Origin: Favolaschia claudopus
Taxonomy: Eukaryota > Basidiomycota > Agaricomycetes > Agaricales > Mycenaceae
NCBI GenBank assembly: GCA_037176885.1
Contig: JAWWNJ010000040.1
Coordinates: 682,001-746,000, forward strand
DNA length: 64,000 bases
Direction: 5' to 3'
Under the pieces are notes generated by a model. It had not been told where the DNA came from and did no database searches. It saw only the letters and a list, made by a program, of their open reading frames with translations. Both the position numbers and the translations under genes were made by a program. Positions 37,359 through 48,382 of the stretch are shown piece by piece; positions within the stretch are counted from its first letter, which is position 1; each line of letters starts with the position of its first letter.

Positions 37359-38223
37359 ATGTTGAATTCCTTTTCTAATTTCCACAATAGAGCCTTTGCG
37401 GAGCGGCTGGGCCGCTTGACAGGCATGTGGAGCGAGGTCGCTCGGTTTCTCTCCAAAAAGAAAAATTCCACTGTCAACAAACACCTTGTTTCCCTCTCCC
37501 TCCCCTCTGTACTCTATGCGACGAAGCAGAATGACAGCAGCATCTTCCTCGTTCCTGCATCGGCGGCCGACACCCAAGTCCTCGATAAGGAGTGGTCCCG
37601 CTGGGGCCCGACTATCTTCCCTGGCAGTCGGATCGCCCCCGTTGCGCTGCACTCCTGTTTCGCGACGTTACAGACATGCGGGAGCTCAAGCGCGAGTTTG
37701 AATTGCGCAACCCGGACCTGGGTCCCGTCACGGGTCTGCCGACTTGGGTCAACCGTCCGCCGTCTGAAGCGCAGGCTGCTGCCATCTCTGCTAGTGGACG
37801 CAAGCCGAAGCTCGCTGGCTCGGTCTATTTTCTCCTCCAGTCCCGTGATAAAGTTGACCTCGCCCTTTCTCGTGGCCGCATCGTGCTTTGCTCAACAAGT
37901 CCCACTGTCGCTCGTGGATTCCCCCATCTAAGGATCTCTCAGTGCTGGGGCTGTTACAAGTACGGTCATACGAAGGCCCGATGCAACGTCAAGACACCGT
38001 CCTGTGCTGTATGTGCCAAGCCTGTTGGCGACCACTCACCAACGACGCCGTGTTCAGGGCCCGTCGCATGCCTTGCGGCGGCAAGCATCGCGCTGATTCG
38101 CATTCGTGTCCTAAGCGCAAGGAGTTGCTGGTGACGCTCGCGGGGCGAATGAAGGATCTGCATGAGTCGTTGGATAAGTCTTCAATTCATCCCCTTCCGT
38201 TCATTCAACAACACGCTCATTAA
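37359..38223 (+). pseudogene. LINE ORF1 (gag-like) fragment with zinc knuckles
   Basis: The first ORF of non-LTR elements encodes a nucleic-acid-binding chaperone. Here the similarity runs across three frames (37359-37931, 37592-38134, 37888-38223), so it is frameshifted at least twice. It starts with an RLGRLTGMWSEVARF segment, passes through PTSWV-type linker sequence and ends with cysteine-rich motifs: CWGCYKYGHTKARC, CAVCAKPVGDH...C, and CGGKHRADSHSC in another frame. This is the series of zinc knuckles typical of fungal LINE ORF1. It is on +, opposite to the neighbouring ORF2. No ORF2 follows; the sequence goes straight to a LINE-like 3' tail. Confidence 0.75.
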
Positions 38224-38507
38224 ATAATCTCTCTCTCCCTTTCGCGGTCTTCGTTTCTGATTCACGCAACCCCATTATAGTACCTCACTCTCCTACATAC
38301 ACTAGTTCCTCATTCACACGTTCAACGTCTCTCCTCGTCATACCATTTTCCTTACAAGATACCAATTTTCCATTTCCTTTCTGTTTACCATAATCGTCCC
38401 GTAACCTACCAGTGATCATGTAACCTTAACCTCCCCTCTTGTACTGCCGCATAGCCTCACTACTGGTCAGGTACGGCATATAATAGAACTTCAAGTCAAG
38501 TCAAGTC
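38224..38507 (+). other. LINE 3' UTR with (AAGTC)n tail
   Basis: Pyrimidine-rich 3' sequence follows ORF1 and ends in TTCAAGTCAAGTCAAGTCAA (to about 38507), a short tandem tail. A GTACTGCCG...GTACGGCATATAA pair just before it could fold. A different tail from the (CTAC)n of the other LINE implies two families or two insertions. Copy-1 equivalent 14184-14467. Confidence 0.6.
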
Positions 38508-38720
38508 AATGGGCTTGAAACTGGGTAGTGTATTGGATGAGACCCTTCCCAGTACCTGGTGTGAAAATTCCCGAAAATTGTGGATTGAATCTTCGTTAAA
38601 CAGCGACTTTGCTAGCGGCAGCCCAGCTGGAATGACGTAGTTCATTGAAGCGGCTGGCCACTGTGAAGCAACCCGGCTCCACATGCCTGTCAAGCGACCC
38701 AGCCGCTTTCCACAAACGCT
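38496..38720 (-). pseudogene. Second LINE ORF1 N-terminal fragment, opposite strand
   Basis: The minus strand reads RLGRLTGMWSRVA, nearly the same as RLGRLTGMWSEVA in the + strand ORF1 fragment at 37.4 kb. The matching DNA is an inverted segment (37399-37432 against about 38675-38710). Short and decayed. Copy-1 equivalent 14456-14680. Confidence 0.45.
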
Positions 38721-38727
38721 CTAATCT

Positions 38728-39334
38728 CTGGATATTAAACCCGCGCCGGGAAGTATTGTCACATGTGACATCACGCTCCCGCGCATTCGCGCTCTTTTTG
38801 CCTCTTTCTTCAGCTGATGCTACCTGTTTTTGCACTCTCTGGGTAAAGGAACCTTGCCTCAATGTAATTATATTTGTTTCCTCCAGCTTTTTCACCCTTT
38901 CAGGTGAACTCCCAGCTAAATTGGCATCTTCGTCAAATTTTGCGGCGCACCACTGCGTGGAGCTGCCGCTTGACGACGATGGCAATTTAGCTGTTAGTTC
39001 ACCTGAAACGGCTCAAAAGCTTTCCAGTCATTGTGCGGAGTTTTCAAAGTTGGATGATTTTTTTTTGTGCTAAATACATATGGTAGTTGTGTTGCGGGCG
39101 CCGGCCCGGACGGCTGGGGTTTTCCACCCCAGACCCCGACCGCTGCGCGGGGCTTCCCGCTCGCCGCGGAGGCCCACTGCGTGGTGCCAGCGCTCGCCGC
39201 GAGGCCTTCCCGGCCAGTCCCGGCCCTTCTCTGACACAGGAAAGACGATCCATCAAAGGGTTGGGGCGTGGGAACCGCCGGGAACTGGTGACAGCGTCAC
39301 ATTTGTGACAAAGTTCCCGGCGCGAGTTTAAAAT
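38728..39334. mobile_element. TIR element with GC-rich core (ends near GGATNTTAAAC)
   Basis: About 50 bp at 38728-38780 recurs in reverse complement at about 39285-39334, sharing CGCGCCGGGAA and TTGTCACA words. The core (39085-39270) is strongly GC-rich. No target duplication assigned and edges approximate. Copy-1 equivalent about 14688-15294. Confidence 0.5.
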
Positions 39335-39599
39335 CCCTAATCTCATGTTTCCAATGTGATCTAGGACCGGCTTCAGGTGGCACAAAGCTTTCTCCTAACC
39401 ATCAAGCTTCGGTTCCAAGGGCAGACCGCTGAAAACTCAAAAGCCTCTGGCCTCCCCCCGCAATGACATACCAAAAAAGGAAATTGCTTACCAAGAAGAT
39501 AAGATATCTACTGTAGAGTCCCGACTCGTGTATGTAGGTATTCTACGTGTAAATGGAATACAAACGCGTCGCGTTAAGCAATTCATAGCTGTTCAGTGA

Positions 39600-42500
39600 C
39601 TATTCCGTCGACGGCGCGGGCCTAGCGCGGTAAAACATCGCACTGCCAACTGATCTGTCCCACGTAGAAGGCGCCGTGCCTCGTGTCGATCTCAACCTCT
39701 TCTCCTTCCCAAGACACGCCCTCGCCAACCGCAAGAACGAAGCGCCTTCGCGTTGGACGGCTTGCAACATACGCTGATCACGGAATTGGCCCTGGAATTT
39801 CAATCCCTTTGCAAATTCCGTGATTACCTCAATCTCTTCCTCCAAAATCTTCTCGAAACTCCACGATTCATCGTCCTCCGGTCTCATGGTGTCAACAAAG
39901 TCCTCCTCCTCATCTTCCTCCCCATCTCCATCCTCGGCGTCATCACTCTGGTGCGTGCTTTCAACCTCATCGTCCCCAGTACTTTGCTCATTGTCGTCTG
40001 CGGCAGCTTTTAGCGTTGGATGCTCCCAAAATGGTGCCGTACGGCGACGCTTGGCCTCGAGGAAGAAGACCGGGGGGACGCGTTCATATCCTTGAACGAC
40101 GTGTTTGCAGATGAGGAAGCGCGAGACTGCTAGGGAAGGACAGGTACAGAGTCCCTTTTTGTTATCGGTTTTGTACGCTGGATTGACTGGGAGGGTAATA
40201 GGAACTTTCTCGAGTTTTCGCCACTCCCGCTTGAAGGATTTGCGCCAAGAGGGCAGCTCGCGATAACGACCCGTGTCTGCAAGCAAGTGATCGAGCTTTC
40301 GGTAATAATTTGGCGCTAACTTGACGATTAGAATCCAAGCAAGAAGGTCGCAGCGCGGCATGTGGAAATGGTGAAGGAAATCCTTCTTGATGCGCCGCCA
40401 ACTAGATTGATGTGAGTCGAGGGTCTTGTAATGAAATTTATTGTACTCACTGGCTTTCCAGGATCATTGTCGTCTTCAAGACCGGTATTTCAGCATGTAC
40501 GGAACGCGCCCACAGCTCCCACCGCGACTTTCGATACCAGTTTTCCCATAGGTACGCCCAGACCTCCCGTAGGTCGTGTTTGACACAAAACTTATACATC
40601 TGTGAGACAGCCCATCGCTTGATGGCCTCAGGGCTTGGATGCGCATATCCAGGGCGTAACGGGTGTGCACAATAGTGCTTCTCAATCATCTTTAGAATGG
40701 GTTCGCGGTAATCAGACGGACAGAAGGTACGCCGCGTACTGCGACTCTCTTCCGTCGCTTCCTGACTGTTTGATGTTCTTTCGTCAGGTGCCTCTCGCGT
40801 CTGCGATGGTTTCGGGTCCACCCTAACGCTGACGCGTGCCCTCATTGCCTGGGCGAGAACCTGCGGATCTGCGGCATCGGCAGAGTTTTGTGTAGGCCGC
40901 ACGACACGTCCATGACGGGTACGAGTCAGCGCAGTGTCCGCCGTCTCTGCTCCTCGACTGTCTGTCTGATTTTCTTTGCATGTAGTCGTTTCGGTCGTGG
41001 TCGAGGTGCGGCGAGCAGAAGGCACGGGAGGTAAGCTCGTCTCCGCAGCATTTGGTGCACTGATAACGGTCTTCGAGGGAATTGCAGTTGAGCTCTCAAC
41101 GGACAAAGGTACGCCTAGGACATTTGCGCTTGGTTGCGCTACCGATGCATTACGATCAACAGTTTCGAGGGGATTACGGGCCGGAAGCGTTATGCGAAGG
41201 CCATTCGACATCGTCCTGGTGCAAGGTTGTGTGGGGGTGGGGGCCGGCGGGGCAACGGGTATGACGGTTATGGTGTCAGGTATGCCCCCTTCGTATTCTT
41301 CCCCGTCTGCTTGAGTTTGGGGAACAAATGTGATGTCGATGAAGGAGAATTCTGCGTAGGCCCGGGCTGCGTCATATGGCGTGCTGTTGAGCTTTCCATT
41401 TGCGAGCCGAGTACGTATAGCGCGACGGAGGTGCCACCAACAGAGGCTGATCTTCATATCCTAGACCTTCTTCAATGTGCTGATCTCTGCCATGTCCTTG
41501 TCGACATGCGAAAACGTTGGCCTGACCCCGTATTTGTCCCGCACACATTTCGCCCAAGAGGTAAGTGCCATGGTCCGCTTCCCCTGCTCTATTGATGATG
41601 CCGTCGACAACAGAAGGTACGACAATGGGAAGCCGGCTCCCTCGTGCTCTCCCATCAAGCTGTATAATTCAAGGTGCTTCGAGTTGGTATCATCTACGGT
41701 CGGCATTCAGTATATTTCCCTTTTAGATCCATCACCACTTACAAGTCGCGTCGACGCCGATTTCAATGATCTTTCCGTCCAGACGCGTCGCAATTTCTTT
41801 CATGCCCCAGCACACTATCTCGACACCGTCCGGAACCCCCACTGGCTCAAAGACATCCACACCGTCTTGATGTTCCCTCAATAACTTCCGCACTGATGCT
41901 ATTAGCTGGTCATCGTCGTGCCGCCAAAATGATGCGCTCATCTCCATCCACGCCCGATGTATCTGCTGTGCAGTAACCTTCGGGAACGCCGCCTGAACCT
42001 TACTGACCATCGCCACAGGTGTCAGCCACTCGACGTTCTCGCGAATCATGTCAAGTGCTGCTGCTGGCATTGATACATCGACATAATTGACATGCGGCCG
42101 CGCATGCCTCATCCGAACGACAACGTTGAGTACTGTCTCATCATCCTTTTTAACCCTACAACTGATCAACAGTTTGCTGTTGCAGGGGAACTTCTTCATG
42201 CCGAGTGTGTCCCGATTACGGATGTCGGGGTTAACAGAAGATTTTGATTTTTTCTTTCGTGCTTCATCCTGGCTACACCAGAAGCGGGTCGTGTGTCCGC
42301 TCTTGGTTTTCCGATGGTCTTTGACACTATGATTGCGTGAGTATTGCTCAACTATACTTCAGGAATCGTACTCACGTAAATCGATAGCCTGTCAGTGTCC
42401 AAACTTCCTTTGCGACCATCTGAACACGGGTGCGTGGGGATACCAGTAGATCCACAAGCATAGGGTATGTTCCATTGAAGTTTACAGCTTTGCCGGTCTT

Positions 42501-43484
42501 CATTAAAGCACCACAGAAGGTTTCGGCATCCTCAAACGCCTGAAGGACCTACTCGCAGTTACCAAAAGTAACCGAATTCGGGGGTTTTTCCCAGAAATTA
42601 CGATGGTCAAGAAATTTTGAGCAATCAAGGGTTCATTTACAGCGTGTTTGCTACAACCTTCATCATATAAACTTGGGGTAAGCTATCACACAGTGGGTGA
42701 ATAAATTAATCTTCAAAATACCATTAATTTGGCTGTGTTTGCCTTTTTGGGAACGCAGTCACCAAAGTTTCAGGTGGGTGAGTACCTCAGAAATAGGTCT
42801 ACTATCTCATGACATTGTACCTGAGAACTCAGTGTGTGCTGGGCTATCCTCATCCTTGAATGAGGGTACTAAAACAGAGCAAGAAATTGTTGATCTGGCA
42901 CATAAATAAACAAACATAGAAAATCAGCACAGGGAAAGCCCAATCACTTCGATGCATGTTATGTGCAGTAGCATAAGATCATCCCCCCTCTCTCCCACCA
43001 GTTGAACCAACTGCTAACTGTATTAGCTGGTCGCAAGCAAGGCATTTCTACATTCGGTCACTTTTGGTAATGCCGAGTAAAGAGGTGTTAAGAAGAACAG
43101 GGGTGAGCCCTGTTCTCACAGCGTCCTCACCTGATTCTCATCTGGGTTCCCATACATGCATTCATCATCAGAGTCTTCATCTCCCGACTCGCGACATCCT
43201 CGGACAGGAGTCTCCTCTTCCTCGCTTCCAGAATTTCTGCGTGGACGAGCTGCGGGTCTTGTGCTGGCTTCTCCATCGAAGTCTTTGCGCTTGCGGGATG
43301 TAGTGCCGCTGGTGTTTCCTTGGGCTGCTCTGCGGCGTTGCTGGGCCTTCCTGTTATTTTCTTTGCATGTCTCGCAGCTTGTTTCGCCAATAGAGACCAT
43401 TCTTCTACACCATATCTTGCAGCATTTTTGTGTGGCTGTTGGGGGGCTTGGGGGCATGGGGGTGTCGGCTTCGAAGTTATCCAT
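39600..43484 (-). pseudogene. Mutator-like (MULE) transposase with SWIM zinc finger, one internal stop
   Basis: Five exons on the minus strand: 43484-43131, 42539-42376, 42326-41743, 41693-40451 and 40401-39600. All have GT..AG introns; three are 49 nt, and the first is 591 nt because a 526-bp element sits in it. The exons sum to 3,147 nt, in frame for 1,048 residues except for a TAG at 41461-41463 (codon about 445). Domains: N-terminal Cys motifs (CCKIWC...CETC, residues about 21-39) with a basic tract; a zinc-binding-like region HTTRFWCSQDEARKKK; the MULE catalytic core with D about 366 (GVDATYDTN), D about 432 (HVDKDMAEI), CWWHLRRA, and E about 780 (ILESHWRRIKK); and a SWIM motif CTCP...CKH (about 867-882). 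A long Ser/Thr/Pro-rich insert lies between CWWH and the catalytic Glu. The stop falls where Trp is common in the family (TGG to TAG), so it is one transition from open. Confidence 0.85.
42552..43077. mobile_element. 526-bp TA-flanked element (CTCGCAGTTACCAAAAGT) in a MULE intron
   Basis: Inverted ends CTCGCAGTTACCAAAAGTAA and CTCGGCATTACCAAAAGTGA (about 30 bp with mismatches), flanked by TA (42550-42551 and 43078-43079). A related element at 59575-60480 is also 526 bp once its nested insert is removed. Removing this one leaves a 63-nt intron with GTGAGG donor and TTCAG acceptor. Non-coding. Confidence 0.8.
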
Positions 43485-43639
43485 GAGCGCTCAGATGCGG
43501 AAAGTAGTTTGTTGATGCGCCGTTCCCATAATTTACATGTATTTACAGCACGTGCTGATTAGATATGCCTTTTATGGTAAGTCATTGCGGGGGGACGTCA
43601 GCTGAAAACTCGGCACCATCGCGCCCGAAAATTGTCATA

Positions 43640-44018
43640 CAGCCGTTTTGGAAACAATATACGGGTTTTGATCGAGTGGTGCTCATTCGTTTGTGCTTAC
43701 CTTTGTTTTGCTTCCCGTCACCAGCTCCACTTCGGCCGAGTCTGAGTTTGCTTCCGCCACCTAGAGAACACCAGGAAAAAAAACAGGGGGTTAACAGAAC
43801 TGAGGATCAAGACTCAGCTGCTACTTGCCCAGAGTTCGACAGGGCCATGACTTGCGAGCAAGGACCAAAACAAGAGACCAGCGGCACTTGATGTGGTACG
43901 GCAACACCCCACAAAGTGGTGCTCCCGGCTTTGCCGATGGCAGAATCGTCAACAAACGTAAGCACAAATGAACGAGCACCACTCAATCAAAACCCGTATA
44001 TTGTTTCCAAAACGGCTG
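43640..44018. mobile_element. CAGCCGTTTTGG MITE, Tc1/mariner-type
   Basis: A 379-bp element with inverted ends of about 45 bp beginning CAGCCGTTTTGGAAACAATA, flanked by TA (43638-43639 and 44019-44020). It is the same family as 59825-60202 and the fragment at 36848-37176. No coding capacity. Confidence 0.85.
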
Positions 44019-44039
44019 TAAACGCCGGCAACCGATCTA

Positions 44040-44959
44040 GTAATCCCTGGAGGACGTATCCGACCTCAGTTCGGACTCGGACACTGCATTGGAGCAGCTT
44101 GTGGACTCTCTCGATGACGAAGAGGAATACAACGAGGATTTGTCCTCGATTGACCGAATCGACGGCCCGGCTTCGATTTTCGAGGCTGGGGAGACTCTTG
44201 AGTCTGTCTTCGCATCTGGTACCACCTACGTATTCTGCCCCGCCGCCCATCGAGCCCAGATTCTGCGCATCTTCATTCGCCACTTCTGCGAACATCCTCT
44301 ACTTCCTGAATGTCGGTAGAGAACTTCTGGCGCAACCTGAAGCACGGAATCCTTCATCATTTACTCCATCCCCGACTCGATCAGCTTGTCTACCTCATTG
44401 CAACTGAAGTCCTACCTTCTTTCGAAGCGAAGATGCAGCTCTTCAATCCGAATTATCGTCAGGGGCGAGGGAAAGCTCTAACACCCTTTCAGAAACAATT
44501 CAAGAAAGGAAGGAAGAAGCTTGAATCTCGACCACTTGGTGACCGCGAGTATCAAACAAACATTTCTCGCTGGACATGTAGCTGTGGCCAGCAGCAGTAC
44601 AATGCGTTGCTTCTCTGTAAATAGTTCAGGCAGTTCACCCCCCCAACGCAGCTTTCTTTCGCGAAGTCGTTCGCCGGCGCACCATTCCCTTCTACCACCA
44701 CCCTCTCCTCAAACCCAAGCATGGCTTGGTCGTTGACCCAATCGAAAATCTGTCAATCTCCAATGGTGATGCAGTTGAGCCCGCGACTAGTGCGGATGCA
44801 GCAGCAGCACTGCGAGGCGTAAAGCGCAAGAGGACCACTGCGTCCACCTCTACTGTCACAGAAGGCTCCAGTTCTGGAGGTACCGGGAGTATGAACAATC
44901 CCATTCAGCTCTCTTCCTCGCCGGTTCGTCCTCATCAGGAAAAAGCAAAATCTACGTAG
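44040..44959 (+). pseudogene. Second MULE transposase, C-terminal relic
   Basis: Three frames in succession show the C-terminal part of a MULE transposase. These are an acidic region (44089-44319); a block starting SVENFWRNLKHGILHH, with KQFKKGRKKLE and CSCGQQQYNALLLCK (44310-44624), parallel to ESHWRRIKKDFLHH...CTCP...LICKH of the neighbour; and a tail REVVRRRTIPFYHHPLL to 44959. The third SWIM ligand is followed by a frameshift (TGTAAATAG). It lies in opposite orientation to the five-exon MULE and differs clearly in sequence, so it is a second insertion. The N-terminal and catalytic Asp regions are missing. Confidence 0.7.
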
Positions 44960-45136
44960 CGAAGCGCGAAAATATGTAGCCGCTGTAGCCAAGTGTTCGG
45001 AACTGTTGCACTCTGTAGTTCAATATAGCTGATCGCAGTACGACGGATGACGATGTACGCTCCATGACTAGGACCGTTTCGACAGAGGCTACATGCACTC
45101 TGTTAACATTGACCCCATATTTACAAACTACTTATA

Positions 45137-45423
45137 CCGTATAATTTCAATCAAATCGGATGTCTCGCGTCACGCACCCCAGTGTCGATCCGAATTTTGC
45201 ATTTTGGTCCCGCGTCACAACGGCCGTTGTCGAACACCTTCGGCGTCACGGTGAGCAAAAAAGCACCCAAATTGTGCAAAAAAGAGCAGATTTCGCGGTT
45301 TGAAAATTTTTTCTTCCGAAAATTTGCGCCTGGTCACGCAAAATTTTTGGTTTGTCGACTTGTCGAATCGGTTCCCCAGGGTCACGCGTCACACCCCCTG
45401 TCGAATTGAACGAAATTATACGG
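45137..45423. mobile_element. TA-flanked MITE, ends CCGTATAATTTC
   Basis: 287 bp with inverted ends CCGTATAATTTC (about 25 bp with mismatches) flanked by TA (45135-45136 and 45424-45425). The interior is rich in CGCGTCAC words. Probably a Tc1/mariner derivative. Copy-1 equivalent 21097-21383. Confidence 0.75.
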
Positions 45424-45425
45424 TA

Positions 45426-46376
45426 TTCATTCGATGCATTGGACCTCAAACAGTACAGTTGATAGCTTGAGCCGGCTCCTCCCAATTGTAAGGAAGTCAG
45501 AGGAGTCTACAGGGCACGGCAACCACATGCGGGGCAGCTGCAGAGTCTGAGAATCGAGGAAAATCGTTAAGTCCACGCGCACGTGTGGCATCGTGTGCGC
45601 GTTGTTGATTGAATGATGGCCATCAAGCGATGACGATCATGTTGGTTGCCAAGTGTGACAATGTGACTCGTCTCTCTTTCTTCCTTTCTCCCACCTTCTC
45701 CCACTTCCCCCAACCCACCGCGGCCGCCTCCCACCACCTCTTGCCACAACTAACCTCGTACCCTATCACAAACGTCATACATTCCGGACTGTAGCTTCTC
45801 TGACCTCTGTCTCCTGAAAATTTAAGAGTTAAAGTCGACAGCGCCTCCGGCACAATCTCGGTTATGGCTCAGATTGATGAAAAACAACAATATTGGAGGA
45901 GATGTGTCTCATATGGTCGGTGATGTTCATCATTTTGCTGGCCCGACAACTGGTACTAACTTGGGCTAAACCAGGAAATAAGGGCTCTGCAAGATATACT
46001 AAGAACACTATGGGCTATCAGAGTTAGATTTGATATATACTTAGCTCTGTTCAATCTTGACGCCGCTACATTTACTGTATATTGCATGTCGGACCTTACT
46101 ACTACTAGTATATTACCTCGAGGTATTCATAGCATTGTAGTCTCGGGGGGGCTGTTAAATGAATGAATTCAGAGTATGCAGACTCATTCTATAGATACAT
46201 AAGAAGCAATTGGCTTCCTATGATTGTGTGGCATTGGCCGCAGCTACAGTAAAATCGAGACATACGTCGCTTTGGCCGCTTCGGCGTTCCCCGGAACTGC
46301 CCTGACAGCGGAGATCACGGGCTGATGGCGTTACGGCATGCACTCCAGTGTTGGGAGAATAGCGTGACTAAACTTT
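45426..46376. other. No gene seen; polypyrimidine tract
   Basis: About 950 bp without supportable genes. It includes a C/T-rich tract (about 45668-45745) whose overlapping open frames on both strands are low-complexity artefacts. Copy-1 equivalent 21386-22336. Confidence 0.6.
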
Positions 46377-46395
46377 AGAGCCTGTTCGGGTGCAC
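46377..46395 (+). repeat. Lone Tourist-type terminus GAGCCTGTTCGGG
   Basis: TTTA precedes GAGCCTGTTCGGGTGCAC, matching the first 12 bases of the terminus at 31731. No partner end is visible nearby. Copy-1 equivalent 22337-22355. Confidence 0.45.
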
Positions 46396-46559
46396 AATAG
46401 GAATCCTATTGCTATTAGTGTGGCGACGTCAAGAACTTTCTCGATGCGGAGAGTGGGGAACGATATGCGGAGGCTGGTATCCCATAGTCTCACCAAGTCA
46501 GACTCTACAAGATTTATAATAGTCGATGAATCTATTATAGAGTCTGAACTTGATGGCGC

Positions 46560-46740
46560 CTGACCTCGAAAAATCGGTCATTCCGACTCCGAATTTATTA
46601 TTTCCGAGGCTTTTCTGGGTGCCGAAAACGCGTTTTCCCGGCCGAGGTATTTCCCCTTGGGGAAGGGTTAAACAATGACCCACCCGTGGGAAGCTGGACC
46701 GTTTTACCATCACCCCTCGGAATGGAGAAGTTCCCCACCC
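46560..46740 (-). repeat. Inverted copy of the 28.4-kb dispersed repeat
   Basis: Reverse complement of 28385-28535 over about 150 bp with scattered differences and a short insertion of about 20 bp. Copy-1 equivalent 22520-22700. With 28385 it forms an inverted pair about 18 kb apart inside the unit. Confidence 0.75.
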
Positions 46741-47128
46741 TTGGTTTTTGGCTCATTAATCATGTCCGTGGAGGAGTATGTCCGCAAAAGGCATACTCGA
46801 GTGATCCGACTTGATCCATCAATTTCCGATCAATCAATATCAACTGTCGCATCCAACGCGTCAAACAACCTCTATTGCTCTCCACTACAGTATGCACGGC
46901 GGACCTAGAAAAAACACTGGAAGAACAAGGCTGCACAGGAACTCGGCTCATCCTTATCTAATTGCCTTCCCCCAGCCCACAATCCGCCCCACCCCGACCA
47001 CTCATTTTCGACCCTACAACCTCAGCGCACCGGCATGTTTTCGTGACCGGAAGGTGGTAGGGAATGGCGTACTTGTCCTCAATTTGGTTTGGCAGAAGCT
47101 CCAATAGTATATCTGCTCCCAACCTTTT
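46741..47128. other. End of duplication unit, no recognised gene
   Basis: An open frame of 98 codons (46811-47107, +) is present, Arg/Pro/His-rich and of no family known to me, with no intron or domain support. The shared repeat ends at 47128. Confidence 0.5.
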
Positions 47129-47900
47129 GAAGCCTAGTTGAGAATTCCTAAGAGGGCAATTCAAAATTTGTTGCGTGTTTATTTCAATGTTCAATTGGCG
47201 TTCTCTGATTCAGTATCTGGAATCTGGATGTTCTAGCACCAATTTATTTGCTGGGCAGGTAGCTCGCTGGAGAGGACAGGTTCTTTCAATGGGATCAACA
47301 CACAAATATGTATCGCATTATATGTTCAAGGTCGGAAACCGGCTTAATCCGTTGTAAGCGAAACAGGGTTTTTCCGACAGAGCTGTCTGTAACGATATTT
47401 TAATAGCAAGAAGTTCCTCCTGCCCCAATTTTACTGGCCCCACCGGGTCGAGGTATATAAATCAACTCCGTCTCGGGCTTGAGTTGCGTTCGAAGTGTAA
47501 AAGATCTGTCAGAAAAATGGCAACTCACGGAGACTTGACTTGGCAGCAGTAACAACATCGCTACAACGCAATACACCGTGCTTGAGCTACATCAGAGGTC
47601 ATAGGAATGGGCTACATACTTATCGGACTCAATACACTTGCTACTAGTTTGCCAACATCATTTACAGTTTGAACTTCGGCTCGTGTTGTGCCCATGGTGA
47701 AAGAAATTTTGATAACACAATTGTTATACTGCTACAGACAGATAGAGAGCGGTGCAGCCCAAGCTTGGAAGGAGAATCGAAGTCATTGAAGCAATATTGA
47801 ACTGGAATCTTGCTGAAATCAACGTCGAAAGAGGTTCATCGGCTTTTTCGGACTCACTGTGAGAACGGCCGAGGGATCTTCCGAGGAAATCTTGAATTTG
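47129..47900. other. Single-copy sequence, possible LTR-like promoter region
   Basis: No supportable gene. A TATATAA box at 47454-47460, upstream of the gag relic and preceded by a TGTAAGCGAAACAGG start, would suit an LTR. No second LTR was found downstream of the gag relic, so this remains a suggestion. Confidence 0.35.
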
Positions 47901-48382
47901 ATTGGCTGGATTATGTCCAAGGGAGGCAGTTGCTCCGAAAGGACATACCTCTTGCCATATCTTGAATACTTCTGATTTGCCTTATCAAGACATAGAAATC
48001 AAGATTTTCCGGCGCTTTTGTGGGAGCTACAGACGCTCTGGAGAGCTTGTCTTTGGGGAACAGAGTCTCAGATACATGGTGAGTCTCTCTCTTTTCTCTC
48101 TTTTTCTCTCTCTTTTTTGCAACTTGAAAACTTGAATTCTCTCGGCTCTCCACAGACATAATTCATAAGCCTGGATTCAGGTTCCGGGAAGTCACGCCCT
48201 GCACGAAATTGTCGCAAGCGCCGCCGTTCCTCGAAGCAGAAATTGAGCAGAAACGGGATTCTGACCGGAAAGATAAAATGATTTCGAAGACCATACCTCC
48301 AAAGGAATACGACGGCTCACCCGATGCTATTGCCTTCCACCGATTTGTCAAGGAAGGTTCGAAATACGTTCAAGTTGGTAAA

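Larger units (their letters stand above)
23089..47128. repeat. 24,040-bp tandem duplication unit, copy 2 (complete)
   Basis: A full unit, starting with the base before the Harbinger left terminus and ending in CAACCTTTT. Its reading frames (Harbinger transposase, candidate gene near 29.2 kb) are intact where those of copy 1 are frameshifted, so this copy should be used as reference. It contains almost only mobile elements. Confidence 0.96.
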
